Source: Ectopseudomonas chengduensis
GTDB taxonomy: Bacteria > Pseudomonadota > Gammaproteobacteria > Pseudomonadales > Pseudomonadaceae
Assembly: GCF_015712065.1 (NCBI RefSeq)
Contig: NZ_JACFYZ010000001.1
Coordinates: forward strand, 310,001 to 374,000
Length of the DNA stretch: 64,000 nucleotides
Reading direction: 5' to 3'
The notes under the pieces were generated by a model, which was given only the letters and a program-made list of their open reading frames with translations, was not told the origin of the DNA and did not search any database. The position numbers and the translations under genes were made by a program. This document shows positions 52,237 to 64,000 of the stretch, piece by piece. Numbering within the stretch: the first letter of the stretch is position 1; every line of letters starts with the position of its first letter.

Positions 52237-52262
52237 AAGTGGTAAAAAGTGGCACGAAGTGG
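52237..52262 (+). promoter_or_regulatory. MraZ operator: three AAGTGG direct repeats
   Basis: AAGTGG occurs at 52237, 52247 and 52257, exactly 10 bases apart, that is, on one face of the helix, just downstream of the -10 box. Repeats of GTGG-type sequence are the known MraZ binding sites, so the mraZ product most likely represses its own operon here. Confidence 0.85.
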
Positions 52263-52305
52263 GTTTTTTTGGGCATGGAAAGCTAATTACAGGGGAAGCG
52301 CAGCC

Positions 52306-52761
52306 GTGTTTCGCGGAGCTAACGCCATCAGTCTCGACGCCAAAGGGCGCCTCGCGATGCCGAGTCGGTATCGTGACGAGCTCGTTGCGCGTTGCAGTGG
52401 CCAGCTCATCGTGACCATCGACGCCGTCGACCCCTGTCTTTGCGTTTATCCCCTGGCCGAGTGGGAGCTGATCGAGAACAAGCTGCGCGAGCTGGCTTCC
52501 TTCCGTGAAGAGAACCGCCGCCTGCAGCGTCTGCTGATCGGTAATGCCGTCGATCTCGAGCTGGACGCCAGCGGCCGCTTCCTGGTGCCGCCGCGCTTGC
52601 GCGAATACGCCAAGCTGGACAAGCGAGCGATGCTCGTCGGTCAGCTGAACAAGTTTCAACTCTGGGATGAAGATTCCTGGAATGCCGTAGCCGAAGCCGA
52701 CCTTGCTGCCATCAAGCAGCCCGGTGCCCTTTCCGATGACCTGCGTGACCTGATCCTGTGA
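52306..52761 (+). CDS. mraZ: Transcriptional regulator MraZ
   Basis: The 151-residue AbrB-like DNA-binding protein has two half-repeats: [20 protein letters not shown] near residue 6 and [20 protein letters not shown] near 83. The GTG start at 52306, after AGGGGA, gives the family N-terminus. MraZ oligomers bind the triple repeat upstream and repress the dcw cluster. It is the first gene of the cluster. Confidence 0.96.
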   Translation: MFRGANAISLDAKGRLAMPSRYRDELVARCSGQLIVTIDAVDPCLCVYPLAEWELIENKLRELASFREENRRLQRLLIGNAVDLELDASGRFLVPPRLREYAKLDKRAMLVGQLNKFQLWDEDSWNAVAEADLAAIKQPGALSDDLRDLIL

Positions 52762-52763
52762 CC

Positions 52764-53704
52764 ATGACCGATAGCAACTTCCGCCATATCACCGTGCTGC
52801 TCGACGAAGCCGTCGAGGGGCTGGCTGTGCGCGGTGATGGTCGTTATATAGATGGCACCTTCGGGCGCGGCGGACACAGTCGGCTGATCCTGCAGAAACT
52901 CGGGCCAGATGGGCGGCTCTTGGGGTTCGACAAGGATCCCTTGGCGATAGCCACCGGGGAAGCATTGGCGGCCGAAGACGGCCGCTTTGTCGTTGTACAG
53001 CGCAGTTTTGCGGAACTTGGCGAAGAAGCTGTTGTCCGCGGCATTTCCGGACAGGTTGCCGGCATTCTGCTGGACCTTGGTGTGTCCTCGCCGCAGCTGG
53101 ACGATCCCGAGCGTGGTTTCAGCTTCCTCAATGACGGCCCGCTGGACATGCGTATGAATCCGGATGTCGGCGTCAGTGCCGCTGACTGGATCGCCACGGC
53201 GGATGAAGACGAAATCGCCCGCGTGCTCAAGGATTACGGCGAAGAGCGTTTCGCCAAGCGCATGGCGCGCGCCGTGGTGCAGCGCCGCGCCGAGCAGCCG
53301 TTCACCCGCACTGCCGATCTGGCCCAAGTGCTGACCGTGGCCAATCCGGCTTGGGAAAAGGGCAAGAACCCGGCGACGCGTGCCTTCCAGGGCATTCGCA
53401 TTCACGTCAACAACGAACTCGGTGATCTCGAGCGCGGCCTCGAAGCGGCGCTGGAAACGCTTGAGGTCGGTGGCCGCCTGGTGGTGATCAGCTTCCACTC
53501 GCTGGAAGACCGCATCGTCAAGCAGTTCATGAAGCGTCAGGCCAAGGGCGAGGCGGACAAGCTGCCGCGCGACCTGCCGATCATTCCGAAAGCCTTCGAA
53601 CCGCGTCTGAAACTGATCGGCAAGCCGGTCTACGCCGCTGAGGCCGAACTCAAGGCCAATCCGCGCTCGCGCAGCGCGGTGATGCGCATCGCGGAGAAAT
53701 TGCG

Positions 53705-53708
<4 letters not shown>
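52764..53708 (+). CDS. rsmH: 16S rRNA (cytosine1402-N4)-methyltransferase RsmH (MraW)
   Basis: The 314-residue SAM methylase has [36 protein letters not shown] and [16 protein letters not shown]. It N4-methylates C1402, the same nucleotide that RsmI 2'-O-methylates. The ATG at 52764 lies two bases after the mraZ stop; a GTG at 52758 overlapping it is also possible. Its stop overlaps the ftsL start. Confidence 0.96.
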
Positions 53709-55721
<2,013 letters not shown>

Positions 55722-55722
<1 letters not shown>

Positions 55723-57185
55723 TGCCCATGCCACTCAATCAACTATTGCCAGCTGCCGAGAGCAGCGTGCTGATTCGGGAACTGACTCTGGACAGCCGCA
55801 AGGTGCGTCCGGGGGACCTGTTCCTGGCCGTGCCGGGTACCCAGCAGGATGGCCGCGTGCATATCGCCGATGCCATTGCGCGCGGCGCGGCGGCAGTGGC
55901 CTTCGAGGCCGAAGGCGCTGCACCCATGCATGCTGAAAGTGCTGTGCTGGTGCCGGTCAGGGGGCTGGCCGGCCAGCTGTCGGCCATTGCCGGGCGCTTC
56001 TACGGTGAGCCGAGCCGCGCTTTGCACCTGATCGGTGTTACGGGTACCAATGGCAAGACCAGTGTCAGCCAGTTGCTGGCTCAGGCACTGGATCTGCTCG
56101 GCGAGCGTTGTGGCATCGTCGGTACCCTGGGCACCGGTTTCCATGGCGCGCTGGAGCAGGGCAAGCACACCACCCCCGATCCGGTCGGGGTGCAGGCCAC
56201 CCTGGCCTCGCTCAAGCAGGCCGGTGCGCGCGCCGTGGCGATGGAGGTTTCCTCCCATGGTCTGGATCAGGGCCGCGTCGCGGCGCTGGAGTTCGACGTG
56301 GCGGTGTTTACCAACCTGTCGCGCGATCACCTCGATTACCACGGCAGCATGGAGGCCTATGGTGTAGCCAAGGCCAAGCTGTTCGCCTGGCCGAACCTGC
56401 GTTGCCGAGTGATCAACCTCGATGACGCCTTTGGTTGTGAGCTCGCCGCGCAAACGCACGAGTCACGCCTGATCGGCTATAGCCTCAGCGATGCCAGCGC
56501 CTTCCTTTATTGCAGCGAAGCGCACTTCGACGATCACGGCGTGCGTGCGCGCCTGGTGACACCGCGCGGCGAAGGCATGCTGCGCAGCAATTTGCTCGGT
56601 CGTTTCAACCTGAGCAACCTGCTGGCGGTGGTCGGCGCGCTGCAGGGGCTGGACTACGGCCTCGACGAGATTCTCAAGGTCCTGCCGCAACTGCAGGGGC
56701 CAGCGGGCCGCATGCAGCGTCTCGGTGGCGGCGACAAGCCGCTGGTGGTGGTCGACTACGCGCACACCCCGGATGCGCTGGAGAAAGTTCTCGAAGCCAT
56801 GCGGCCACACGTCGAAGGGCGTCTGGTCTGCCTGTTCGGTTGCGGCGGCGATCGTGACCGCGGCAAGCGCCCGCTGATGGCCGCGGTTGCCGAACGGCTG
56901 GCCGATGCGGTGTGGGTGACCGATGACAATCCGCGTACGGAAGAGCCGGCACAGATCGTTGCCGATATCCGCGCTGGCTTCAAAGCACCGGAGCAGGTGC
57001 AGTTCATTCATGGCCGTGGCGATGCCATCGCACGGTTGATTGCCCAGGCTGAAGCCGCCGATGTGCTGGTACTGGCTGGCAAGGGCCACGAGGATTACCA
57101 GGAAATCATGGGCGTGCGTCAGCCGTTCTCCGATCTGATCGAAGCGAACAAGGCCCTGGCGGCCTGGGAGGCAGCGCATGCTTAA
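55722..57185 (+). CDS. murE: UDP-MurNAc-tripeptide ligase MurE (meso-DAP adding)
   Basis: The 487-residue Mur ligase has P-loop GTNGKTS (residues 108-114) and DNPR at 402-405, the signature for meso-diaminopimelate as the added amino acid. The start ATG shares a base with the ftsI TGA, and the 3' end overlaps murF by 8 bases. Confidence 0.97.
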
Positions 57186-58548
57186 GCCCTGGTTGCTCAG
57201 CGACGTCGCCACCAACCTGAACGCTCGCGTGATTGGCGCCGATGTGGCGTTCTCCGCGGTTGGCACCGACAGCCGCACCATCGCTGCGGGTCAGCTTTTC
57301 GTGGCGCTGACCGGCCCACGCTTCGACGGTCATGATTATCTGGCCGACGTCGCCGCCAAGGGGGCGGTCGCCGCGTTGGTCGAGCGTGAGGTGGCGAATG
57401 CACCGTTGCCGCAATTGCTGGTGGCCGACGCGCGTCTGGCACTCGGTCAACTGGGTGCGCTGAACCGCCAGGCCTTTACCGGCCCGCTGGCTGCCGTGAC
57501 CGGTTCCAGTGGCAAGACCAGCGTCAAGGAAATGCTCGCGTCCATTCTGCGTGCCGGCCTCGGCGGCGCGGTACTGGCCACTCGTGGCAATCTCAATAAC
57601 GACCTCGGTGCGCCACTGACCCTGCTGGAGCTGGCGCCTGAGCATCGCGCCGGGGTGATCGAACTGGGCGCCAACCATGTCGGCGAGATCGCCTACACCG
57701 TCAGCCTCACCCAGCCGCAGGTGGCGATCATCACCAATGCCGGCAATGCCCATGTGGGTGAGTTTGGCGGTCCGGAAAAGATCGTCGAGGCCAAGGGCGA
57801 GATTCTCGAAGGCCTGCCGAACGATGGTGTGGCCGTGCTCAATCTGGATGACAAGGCGTTCATCACCTGGCAGCGCCGCGCTGCCGGACGCAAGGTGCTG
57901 AGCTTTGCCTTGCGCGACACCCGCGCCGACTTCCACGGCAGCGATCTGGCCCGCGACGAGCGTGGCTGCCAGGGCTTTACCCTGCGCAGCCCGGTCGGTA
58001 GCGCGCGCATTCAGCTCAACCTGCTCGGTGAGCACAACGTGGCCAATGCACTGGCGGCCTGTGCTGCCGCTCATGCGCTGGGCATGCCGTTGGTCGCCAT
58101 GGTCGAAGGGCTGGAAAGCCTGCAACCGGTCAAGGGCCGCGCCGTAGCGCAGCTGGCGCCGAACGGCGTGCGAGTCATCGATGACAGTTATAACGCCAAC
58201 CCGGTGTCCATGTGTGCGGCGGTGGATATACTCGCCGCCTTCTCCGGTCGCACCGTCCTGGTGCTGGGAGACATGGGCGAGCTGGGCGAGTGGGCTGAAC
58301 AGGGCCATCGCGACGTCGGCCGCCATGCCGCGGGCAAGGTCGATGTGCTGTATGCCGTTGGCCCGCTGATGCGTTTTGCGGTCGAGGAGTTTGGCTCAAA
58401 AGGCCGTCACTTCGTCGATCAAGCCGAACTGATCGAAGCGCTTCGCGCCGAACAGGCCGGCAGCACACTACTAATCAAGGGTTCACGCAGCGCAGCCATG
58501 GACAAGGTCGTGGCGGCGCTGTGTGGCGTATCTGGGGAGATTCACTAA
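57178..58548 (+). CDS. murF: UDP-MurNAc-pentapeptide synthetase MurF
   Basis: The 456-residue ligase adds D-Ala-D-Ala. P-loop GSSGKTSVKEML is at about residues 108-119, ELGANHVGEIAYT follows, and DDSYNANPVSM is the Mur-ligase C-domain motif. The stop codon directly abuts the mraY start. Confidence 0.97.
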   Translation: MLKPWLLSDVATNLNARVIGADVAFSAVGTDSRTIAAGQLFVALTGPRFDGHDYLADVAAKGAVAALVEREVANAPLPQLLVADARLALGQLGALNRQAFTGPLAAVTGSSGKTSVKEMLASILRAGLGGAVLATRGNLNNDLGAPLTLLELAPEHRAGVIELGANHVGEIAYTVSLTQPQVAIITNAGNAHVGEFGGPEKIVEAKGEILEGLPNDGVAVLNLDDKAFITWQRRAAGRKVLSFALRDTRADFHGSDLARDERGCQGFTLRSPVGSARIQLNLLGEHNVANALAACAAAHALGMPLVAMVEGLESLQPVKGRAVAQLAPNGVRVIDDSYNANPVSMCAAVDILAAFSGRTVLVLGDMGELGEWAEQGHRDVGRHAAGKVDVLYAVGPLMRFAVEEFGSKGRHFVDQAELIEALRAEQAGSTLLIKGSRSAAMDKVVAALCGVSGEIH

Positions 58549-59631
58549 ATGCTGCTGCTGCTGGCGGAGTACCTGCAACAGTTTCACAAGGGCTTCGCGG
58601 TCTTTCAGTACCTGACCCTGCGCGGCATCCTCGGCGTGCTCACCGCCCTGGCGCTGTCGCTGTGGCTCGGCCCGTGGATGATCCGTACCCTGCAGGTGCG
58701 GCAGATCGGCCAGGCGGTGCGCCACGATGGCCCGCAATCGCACCTGTCGAAGAAAGGCACGCCGACCATGGGCGGTGCGCTGATTCTCAGCGCCATCACC
58801 GTGAGCACCTTGCTCTGGGCCGACCTGTCCAACCGCTACGTCTGGGTGGTGCTGGCCGTGACGCTGCTGTTCGGTGCCATCGGTTGGGTCGATGACTACC
58901 GCAAGGTGATCGAGAAGAACTCGCGGGGTCTGCCGAGCCGCTGGAAGTATTTCTGGCAGTCGGTGTTCGGTCTCGCTGCCGCCGTCTTCCTTTATATGAC
59001 GGCGCAGAGCCCGGTGGAGACCACTCTGATCCTGCCGCTGCTGAAGGATGTCGCCATTCCTCTGGGCGCCGGCTTCGTGGTGCTGACCTACTTCGTCATC
59101 GTCGGCACCAGCAATGCGGTGAACCTCACCGACGGCCTCGACGGCCTGGCCATCCTGCCCACCGTGATGGTGGCCGGTGCGCTGGCGATCTTCTGCTACC
59201 TGTCGGGCAACGTGAACTTCGCCGAGTACCTGCTGATTCCCTACGTGCCGGGCGCCGGAGAGCTGATCGTGTTCTGTGCCGCGCTGGTTGGCGCCGGCCT
59301 GGGCTTTCTGTGGTTCAACACTTACCCGGCGCAGGTGTTCATGGGCGACGTCGGTGCGCTGGCGCTCGGCGCCGCACTGGGCACCATCGCAGTGATCGTT
59401 CGCCAGGAAGTCGTGCTGTTCATCATGGGCGGGGTGTTCGTCATGGAAACCCTGTCGGTGATCATCCAGGTCGCCAGCTTCAAGCTGACCGGCAAGCGCG
59501 TGTTCCGCATGGCGCCGATTCACCACCATTTCGAACTCAAGGGCTGGCCTGAGCCGCGCGTGATCGTCCGTTTCTGGATCATCACCGTGATTCTCGTGCT
59601 GATCGGCCTGGCCACCCTGAAACTGAGGTAA
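58549..59631 (+). CDS. mraY: Phospho-MurNAc-pentapeptide transferase MraY
   Basis: The 360-residue ten-helix membrane enzyme makes lipid I. Acidic active-site motifs are [20 protein letters not shown] and [10 protein letters not shown], and [12 protein letters not shown] is the cytoplasmic His-rich loop. It starts at the base after the murF stop, with no intergenic base. Confidence 0.98.
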   Translation: MLLLLAEYLQQFHKGFAVFQYLTLRGILGVLTALALSLWLGPWMIRTLQVRQIGQAVRHDGPQSHLSKKGTPTMGGALILSAITVSTLLWADLSNRYVWVVLAVTLLFGAIGWVDDYRKVIEKNSRGLPSRWKYFWQSVFGLAAAVFLYMTAQSPVETTLILPLLKDVAIPLGAGFVVLTYFVIVGTSNAVNLTDGLDGLAILPTVMVAGALAIFCYLSGNVNFAEYLLIPYVPGAGELIVFCAALVGAGLGFLWFNTYPAQVFMGDVGALALGAALGTIAVIVRQEVVLFIMGGVFVMETLSVIIQVASFKLTGKRVFRMAPIHHHFELKGWPEPRVIVRFWIITVILVLIGLATLKLR

Positions 59632-59637
59632 TAGAGC

Positions 59638-60984
59638 GTGTCATTGATCGCTTCCGACCAGTTCCGCATCGTTGTCGGCCTCGGCAAGAGCGGCATGTCC
59701 CTGGTGCGCTTCCTGGCGCAGCAGGGCGTGCGCTTTGCCGTGGCCGACACGCGCGCGAACCCGCCGGAGCTGGAGACGCTCAAGCGTGACTACCCGCAGG
59801 TGGAAGTACGTTGCGGCGAGCTGGACGTGGACTTCCTCTGCCGCGCCTCGGAACTGTACGTGAGCCCGGGCCTGGCGGTGGCGACTCCAGCGTTGGCCGC
59901 AGCGGCTGCGCGCGGGGTGAAACTGTCTGGCGATATCGACCTGTTCGCCCGCCACGCCAAGGCGCCGATCGTCGCCATCACCGGCTCCAACGCCAAGAGC
60001 ACCGTCACCACTTTGGTCGGCGAGATGGCGGCTGCGGCTGGCAAGCGCGTCGCCGTCGGCGGCAACCTGGGTACGCCGGCGCTGGATCTGTTGGCCGACG
60101 ATGTCGAGCTGTACGTGCTGGAGCTGTCCAGTTTCCAACTGGAGACCACCGATCAGCTCAATGCCGAAGTGGCCACCTGCCTGAACATCAGTGAAGACCA
60201 CATGGACCGTTACAGCGGTCTGCCGGCCTATCACCTGGCCAAGCATCGGATCTTCCGTGGTGCCCGTCAGGTGGTGATCAACCGCGACGATGCCCTGTCG
60301 CGCCCGCTGATCGCCGACCAGGTGAGCTGCTGGGAATTCGGTCTGGGCAAGCCGGACTTCAAGCGCTTTGGCCTGCTCGAGGAGAATGGCGAGAAATCCC
60401 TGGCGTTTCGCTTCGAAGCGCTGCTGCCGGTGAGTGAGCTGAAGATTCGTGGCGCGCACAACCAGTCCAACGCCCTGGCGGCGCTGGCGCTCGGTCATGC
60501 CGTGGGCCTGCCGATGGACGCCATGCTCGCCACCCTGCGCCAGTTCGCCGGTTTGCCGCACCGCTGCCAGTGGGTTGGCGAGCGTGCCGGGGTGAGTTAC
60601 TACGACGACTCCAAGGCCACCAACGTCGGTGCCGCGCTGGCGGCCATCGAAGGCCTGGGTGCGGACATCGCCGGCAAGCTGGTACTGATCGCCGGTGGCG
60701 ATGGCAAGGGCGCAGACTTCACTGCGCTTAAAGCTCCGGTCGCACGTTTCTGCCGTGCCGTGGTGCTGCTCGGTCGTGATGCTCAGCGTCTGGCCGACAC
60801 CCTGGGCGACGCCGTACCGCAGGTGCGAGTAGCGAGCCTGGACGAAGCCGTGCAGCGCTGCAGCGAATTGGCCGAGGCCGGTGATGTCGTGCTGCTGTCG
60901 CCGGCCTGCGCCAGCCTGGACATGTTCAAGAACTTCGAAGAACGCGGGCGCCTGTTCGCCCAGGCTGTGGAGGGGCTCGTCTGA
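59638..60984 (+). CDS. murD: UDP-MurNAc-L-Ala:D-Glu ligase MurD
   Basis: The 448-residue ligase has an N-terminal Rossmann-like domain (VVGLGKSGMSLVRFL), P-loop GSNAKST, and the C-domain motif YYDDSKATNVGAAL. It adds D-glutamate to UDP-MurNAc-Ala. It begins with GTG 6 bases after mraY and ends overlapping ftsW by one base. Confidence 0.97.
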   Translation: MSLIASDQFRIVVGLGKSGMSLVRFLAQQGVRFAVADTRANPPELETLKRDYPQVEVRCGELDVDFLCRASELYVSPGLAVATPALAAAAARGVKLSGDIDLFARHAKAPIVAITGSNAKSTVTTLVGEMAAAAGKRVAVGGNLGTPALDLLADDVELYVLELSSFQLETTDQLNAEVATCLNISEDHMDRYSGLPAYHLAKHRIFRGARQVVINRDDALSRPLIADQVSCWEFGLGKPDFKRFGLLEENGEKSLAFRFEALLPVSELKIRGAHNQSNALAALALGHAVGLPMDAMLATLRQFAGLPHRCQWVGERAGVSYYDDSKATNVGAALAAIEGLGADIAGKLVLIAGGDGKGADFTALKAPVARFCRAVVLLGRDAQRLADTLGDAVPQVRVASLDEAVQRCSELAEAGDVVLLSPACASLDMFKNFEERGRLFAQAVEGLV

Positions 60985-62192
60985 TGTTGTCCTTCCTGCA
61001 GATTCGTCCCTCGCCGCTACTGGGTCGTGGCCTCGATCTGGACTTCCCGCTGCTGGCCGGTTGCCTGGGCCTGCTCGGCCTCGGCCTGGTGATGATCGCT
61101 TCGGCGTCTTCGGAAGTGGCCGCGGCGCAGACCGGTAGCCCGCTCTATCACATGATTCGCCATCTGATCTACCTGGTGATCGGTCTCGGTGCCGCTGGCG
61201 TGGTGCTGATGGTGCCGATGAACATCTGGCAGCGTTACGGCTGGATCATGCTGCTGGCGGCTTTCGCCCTGTTGGTGCTGGTGCTGGTGCCGGGCATCGG
61301 CCGCGAGGTCAACGGTGCGCGGCGCTGGATCGGCTTCGGCGCCTTCAACGTGCAGCCGTCGGAGATCGCCAAGGTGTTCGTGGTGGTCTACCTGGCCGGT
61401 TACCTGGTGCGGCGTCAGGAAGAGGTACGCGAGAGCTGGGCCGGTTTCTTCAAGCCGTTCGTCGTGCTGCTGCCAATGGCAGGCCTGTTGCTGCTGGAGC
61501 CTGACTTCGGTGCCACCGTAGTGATGATGGGTTCGGCCATGGCGATGCTGTTCCTCGGCGGCGTCGGCATGCTGCGCTTTGGCTTGATGGTGGCGCTGGC
61601 GGTTGGCGCGGTGTTCGTCCTGGTGCAGACCCAGGAGTACCGCCTGCAGCGTTTGATCACCTTTACCGATCCCTGGGCCGACCAGTATGGCTCCGGTTAT
61701 CAGCTGACTCAGGCGCTGATCGCCTTCGGCCGCGGCGAGTGGTTCGGTGTCGGTCTGGGTAACAGCATTCAGAAGCAGTTCTACCTGCCGGAAGCGCACA
61801 CCGACTTCGTCTTTTCGGTGCTGGCAGAGGAACTGGGCTTCGTCGGCGCGCTGGCGACCCTGGCGCTGTTCGTCTTCGTCAGCGTACGAGCGCTATACGT
61901 CGGTCTGTGGGCCGAGAGGGCCAAGCAGTTCTTCTCCGCCTATGTCGCCTATGGGCTGGCTTTCCTGTGGATCGGTCAGTTCCTGATCAATATCGGCGTG
62001 AACACCGGACTGTTGCCGACCAAGGGGCTGACCCTGCCGTTCCTCAGCTACGGCGGCTCGTCGCTGGTGATCTGTTGCGTGAGTCTGGCGCTGCTGCTGC
62101 GTATCGAGTGGGAGCGGCGCAACATCCTGGGTAACGAGGACGTGGATTTCACCGAAGCGGATTTTGCCGAGGAGGTCAGCCATGCGCGGTAA
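60984..62192 (+). CDS. ftsW: Septal peptidoglycan polymerase FtsW
   Basis: The 402-residue SEDS-family glycosyltransferase has ten membrane segments, with GREVNGARRWIGFGAFNVQP and LPEAHTDFVFSVLAEELGFVG, which hold conserved catalytic acidic residues. It polymerises glycan from lipid II with FtsI. The ATG overlaps the murD TGA; the 3' end overlaps murG by 11 bases. Confidence 0.97.
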   Translation: MLSFLQIRPSPLLGRGLDLDFPLLAGCLGLLGLGLVMIASASSEVAAAQTGSPLYHMIRHLIYLVIGLGAAGVVLMVPMNIWQRYGWIMLLAAFALLVLVLVPGIGREVNGARRWIGFGAFNVQPSEIAKVFVVVYLAGYLVRRQEEVRESWAGFFKPFVVLLPMAGLLLLEPDFGATVVMMGSAMAMLFLGGVGMLRFGLMVALAVGAVFVLVQTQEYRLQRLITFTDPWADQYGSGYQLTQALIAFGRGEWFGVGLGNSIQKQFYLPEAHTDFVFSVLAEELGFVGALATLALFVFVSVRALYVGLWAERAKQFFSAYVAYGLAFLWIGQFLINIGVNTGLLPTKGLTLPFLSYGGSSLVICCVSLALLLRIEWERRNILGNEDVDFTEADFAEEVSHAR

Positions 62193-63252
62193 TGTGCTGA
62201 TCATGGCCGGCGGCACCGGCGGTCACGTATTCCCGGCCTTGGCCTGCGCGCGCGAGTTCCAGGCCCGTGGTTACGTCGTGCACTGGCTGGGCACGCCGCG
62301 TGGTATCGAGAACGAACTCGTCCCACAGGCGGGCCTGCCGCTGCACCTGATCAATGTCAGCGGCCTGCGTGGCAAGGGCAAGCTGTCCCTGCTCAAGGCG
62401 CCGTTCCAGTTGCTGCGTTCGCTGCTGCAGGCGCGTCGTATCGTGCGTGAACTGCAGCCGGTGTGCGTGCTTGGCATGGGCGGTTATGTCACCGGTCCTG
62501 GCGGTCTGGCCGCGCGTATGGCCGGCGTGCCGCTGGTGATTCACGAGCAGAACGCCGTGGCCGGTACCGCCAATCGTCTGCTGTCGCGTATCGCCACGCG
62601 CATTTGCGAGGCCTTCCCGAACACCTTCGGCGCTTCCGACAAGCGCCGCACCACCGGTAACCCGGTGCGTGAAGAGCTGTTCCTGGAAACGCCGCGTGAG
62701 CCGCTGGCCGGGCGCAAACCGAAATTGCTGGTGCTGGGCGGCAGCCTGGGCGCCGAGCCGCTGAACAAATTGCTGCCGGCCGCGCTGGAGAAAATCCCTG
62801 CCGATATACGTCCGCAGGTGTTCCACCAGGCCGGTAAACAACATGCCGACATCACTGCGGAGCGTTATCGCGATGCCGCGGTCGAAGCCGAGGTCGCGCC
62901 TTTCATCAAGGACATGGCTCGTGCTTATGGCTGGGCTGACCTGGTGGTTTGCCGCGCCGGTGCGCTGACCGTCAGCGAGTTGGCCGCAGCGGGGTTGCCG
63001 TCGTTTCTCGTGCCACTGCCGCACGCCATCGACGACCACCAGAGCCGCAATGCCGAATATCTGGCGAAGGAGGGCGCCGCTGTCCTTCTCCCGCAACATG
63101 CCACTGACGCGGCCACGCTTGCCGCGCAGCTCACCGAGGTTCTGATGCACCTGGAAAAACTCAATGTCATGGGCGCCACCGCGCGTCGCCTGGCCAAGCC
63201 CGATGCCACCCGCACGGTGGTCGATATCTGCCAGGAGGTGATGCGTGGCTAA
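62182..63252 (+). CDS. murG: UDP-GlcNAc:lipid I transferase MurG
   Basis: The 356-residue GT28 enzyme converts lipid I to lipid II on the inner face of the membrane. It starts [20 protein letters not shown] with the glycine-rich loop GGTGGH at residues 10-15, and has [20 protein letters not shown] in the C-domain. GAGGAGG lies 6 bases before the ATG at 62182, inside ftsW. Confidence 0.97.
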   Translation: MRGNVLIMAGGTGGHVFPALACAREFQARGYVVHWLGTPRGIENELVPQAGLPLHLINVSGLRGKGKLSLLKAPFQLLRSLLQARRIVRELQPVCVLGMGGYVTGPGGLAARMAGVPLVIHEQNAVAGTANRLLSRIATRICEAFPNTFGASDKRRTTGNPVREELFLETPREPLAGRKPKLLVLGGSLGAEPLNKLLPAALEKIPADIRPQVFHQAGKQHADITAERYRDAAVEAEVAPFIKDMARAYGWADLVVCRAGALTVSELAAAGLPSFLVPLPHAIDDHQSRNAEYLAKEGAAVLLPQHATDAATLAAQLTEVLMHLEKLNVMGATARRLAKPDATRTVVDICQEVMRG

Positions 63253-64000
63253 GTCTCCCGCTGCGGTCAAGGCCGAAGTGCGGCGCATGCGCCGTATCCG
63301 CCGCATCCATTTCGTCGGTATCGGTGGCGTGGGCATGTGCGGCATCGCCGAGGTGCTGCTGAACCTGGGTTATGAAGTATCCGGCTCCGATCTCAAGGCC
63401 TCGGCGGTGACCGAGCGCCTGGAAAGCTTCGGTGCGAAGATCTTCATCGGTCATGCTGCCGAGAACGCCGAGCAGGCCGACGTATTGGTGGTGTCCAGCG
63501 CCGTCAACACCAGCAATCCGGAGGTCGCCACCGCCCTGGAGCGCCGCATTCCGGTGGTGCCGCGTGCCGAGATGCTCGCCGAGCTGATGCGCTACCGCCA
63601 CGGCATCGCTGTGGCCGGCACCCATGGCAAGACCACCACCACCAGCCTGCTGGCCTCGGTGTTCGCCGCCGGCGGTCTCGATCCGACCTTCGTCATCGGT
63701 GGCCGTCTGAACGCCGCCGGCACCAATGCCCAGCTCGGTTCCAGCCGCTTCCTGATCGCCGAAGCCGATGAGAGCGACGCCAGCTTCCTGCATCTGCAGC
63801 CGATGGTTTCGGTAGTCACCAACATCGACGCCGACCATATGAGCACCTATGGCGGCGACTTCAACAGGCTGAAGAAAACCTTCATCGAGTTCCTGCACAA
63901 CCTGCCGTTCTACGGTCTGGCCGTGCTCTGCGTGGATGATCCGGTGGTGCGCGAGCTGCTGCCGCAGGTTGGTCGTCCGACCGTGACCTACGGCTTTGCC
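63245..64000 (+). CDS. murC: UDP-MurNAc:L-alanine ligase MurC, partial
   Basis: 252 codons are present from a GTG at 63245, overlapping the murG stop, to the right edge with no stop; the full protein is about 480 residues. [20 protein letters not shown] is the N-terminal Rossmann motif, [17 protein letters not shown] is the ATP P-loop, and [15 protein letters not shown] binds metal. It catalyses addition of L-Ala to UDP-MurNAc. Confidence 0.96.
   Translation, partial: MAKSPAAVKAEVRRMRRIRRIHFVGIGGVGMCGIAEVLLNLGYEVSGSDLKASAVTERLESFGAKIFIGHAAENAEQADVLVVSSAVNTSNPEVATALERRIPVVPRAEMLAELMRYRHGIAVAGTHGKTTTTSLLASVFAAGGLDPTFVIGGRLNAAGTNAQLGSSRFLIAEADESDASFLHLQPMVSVVTNIDADHMSTYGGDFNRLKKTFIEFLHNLPFYGLAVLCVDDPVVRELLPQVGRPTVTYGFA

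Larger units (their letters stand above)
51994..52305. other. AT-rich gene-free interval before the mra operon
   Basis: These 312 bases contain no supported gene. The first 200 bases are clearly richer in A and T than the flanks (for example CTTACTCTTAACAAATTACT near 52050-52070). The last 100 contain the mra promoter and MraZ sites annotated separately. A run of pyrimidines right after rnpB may help end its transcript. Confidence 0.6.

Noticed and set aside
52058..52276. 72-codon minus-strand open frame in the AT-rich gap before mraZ
   Set aside because: It crosses the mra promoter and MraZ repeats, has no ribosome site and no recognisable sequence.
57106..58326. 406-codon minus-strand open frame
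   Set aside because: Antisense to murF and the end of murE; no domain recognisable.

Overview
This 64 kb window is high-GC chromosomal DNA from a gammaproteobacterium of the genus Pseudomonas. It is probably from the mendocina / oleovorans / alcaliphila side of the genus, although species cannot be fixed from the sequence alone. The evidence is gene content and order: fagA-fumC-sodA, ptsO-rapZ-ptsN-hpf-rpoN, lptBAC-kdsCD, mlaFEDCB-ibaG-murA-hisGDC, algW, a cysNC fusion, petABC-sspAB, and rnpB followed by the mra/dcw cluster. As far as I recall, this backbone runs colinear with the P. aeruginosa PAO1 stretch from about PA4473 down to PA4411. No tRNA, rRNA, insertion sequence, prophage or CRISPR array was seen.

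Layout. 1-5949: ribosome maturation factor DarP (partial), PmbA, then a probably Fur-controlled operon (fagA, fumC, a TPR protein, sodA, a ZIP metal transporter) that swaps iron enzymes for iron-free fumarase and Mn superoxide dismutase. 5982-12950, minus strand: the PTS-Ntr/sigma-54 block and the LPS transport and Kdo block. 13197-21168, plus strand: outer-membrane lipid asymmetry (mla), a BolA protein, murA and hisGDC. 21238-25283, minus strand: a metal-related pair (DUF4198 protein and TonB receptor) behind a strong palindromic operator, then the sigma-E pathway protease AlgW. 25394-33431: Nif3-like protein, sulfate activation (cysD, cysNC), ZapG, a hydrolase, trpS and zapE, with most of the window's intergenic repeats.

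33471-41072 is the main accessory region. It holds an unusual TRAP-type transporter set (large permease with a long N-terminal extension, solute-binding protein, lipoprotein) downstream of a GlxA/AraC-type regulator. The regulator is divergent from an acyl-CoA dehydrogenase across a palindromic operator, and endonuclease V follows. 41069-50601: aldo-keto reductase, rplM-rpsI, cytochrome bc1, sspAB, and the dolP-diaA-yraN-lpoA envelope cluster. 50724-64000: rsmI, rnpB, then the dcw cluster from mraZ to murC (truncated by the window edge), almost all translationally coupled.

The best candidates for something poorly described are the TRAP-like cluster with its regulator, the probable Zur-type operator in front of the TonB receptor/DUF4198 pair, a 154-bp MITE-like element abutting zapE, and the extra C-terminal domain on TrpS. 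Family assignments rest on reading motifs and on memory; no database search was run.
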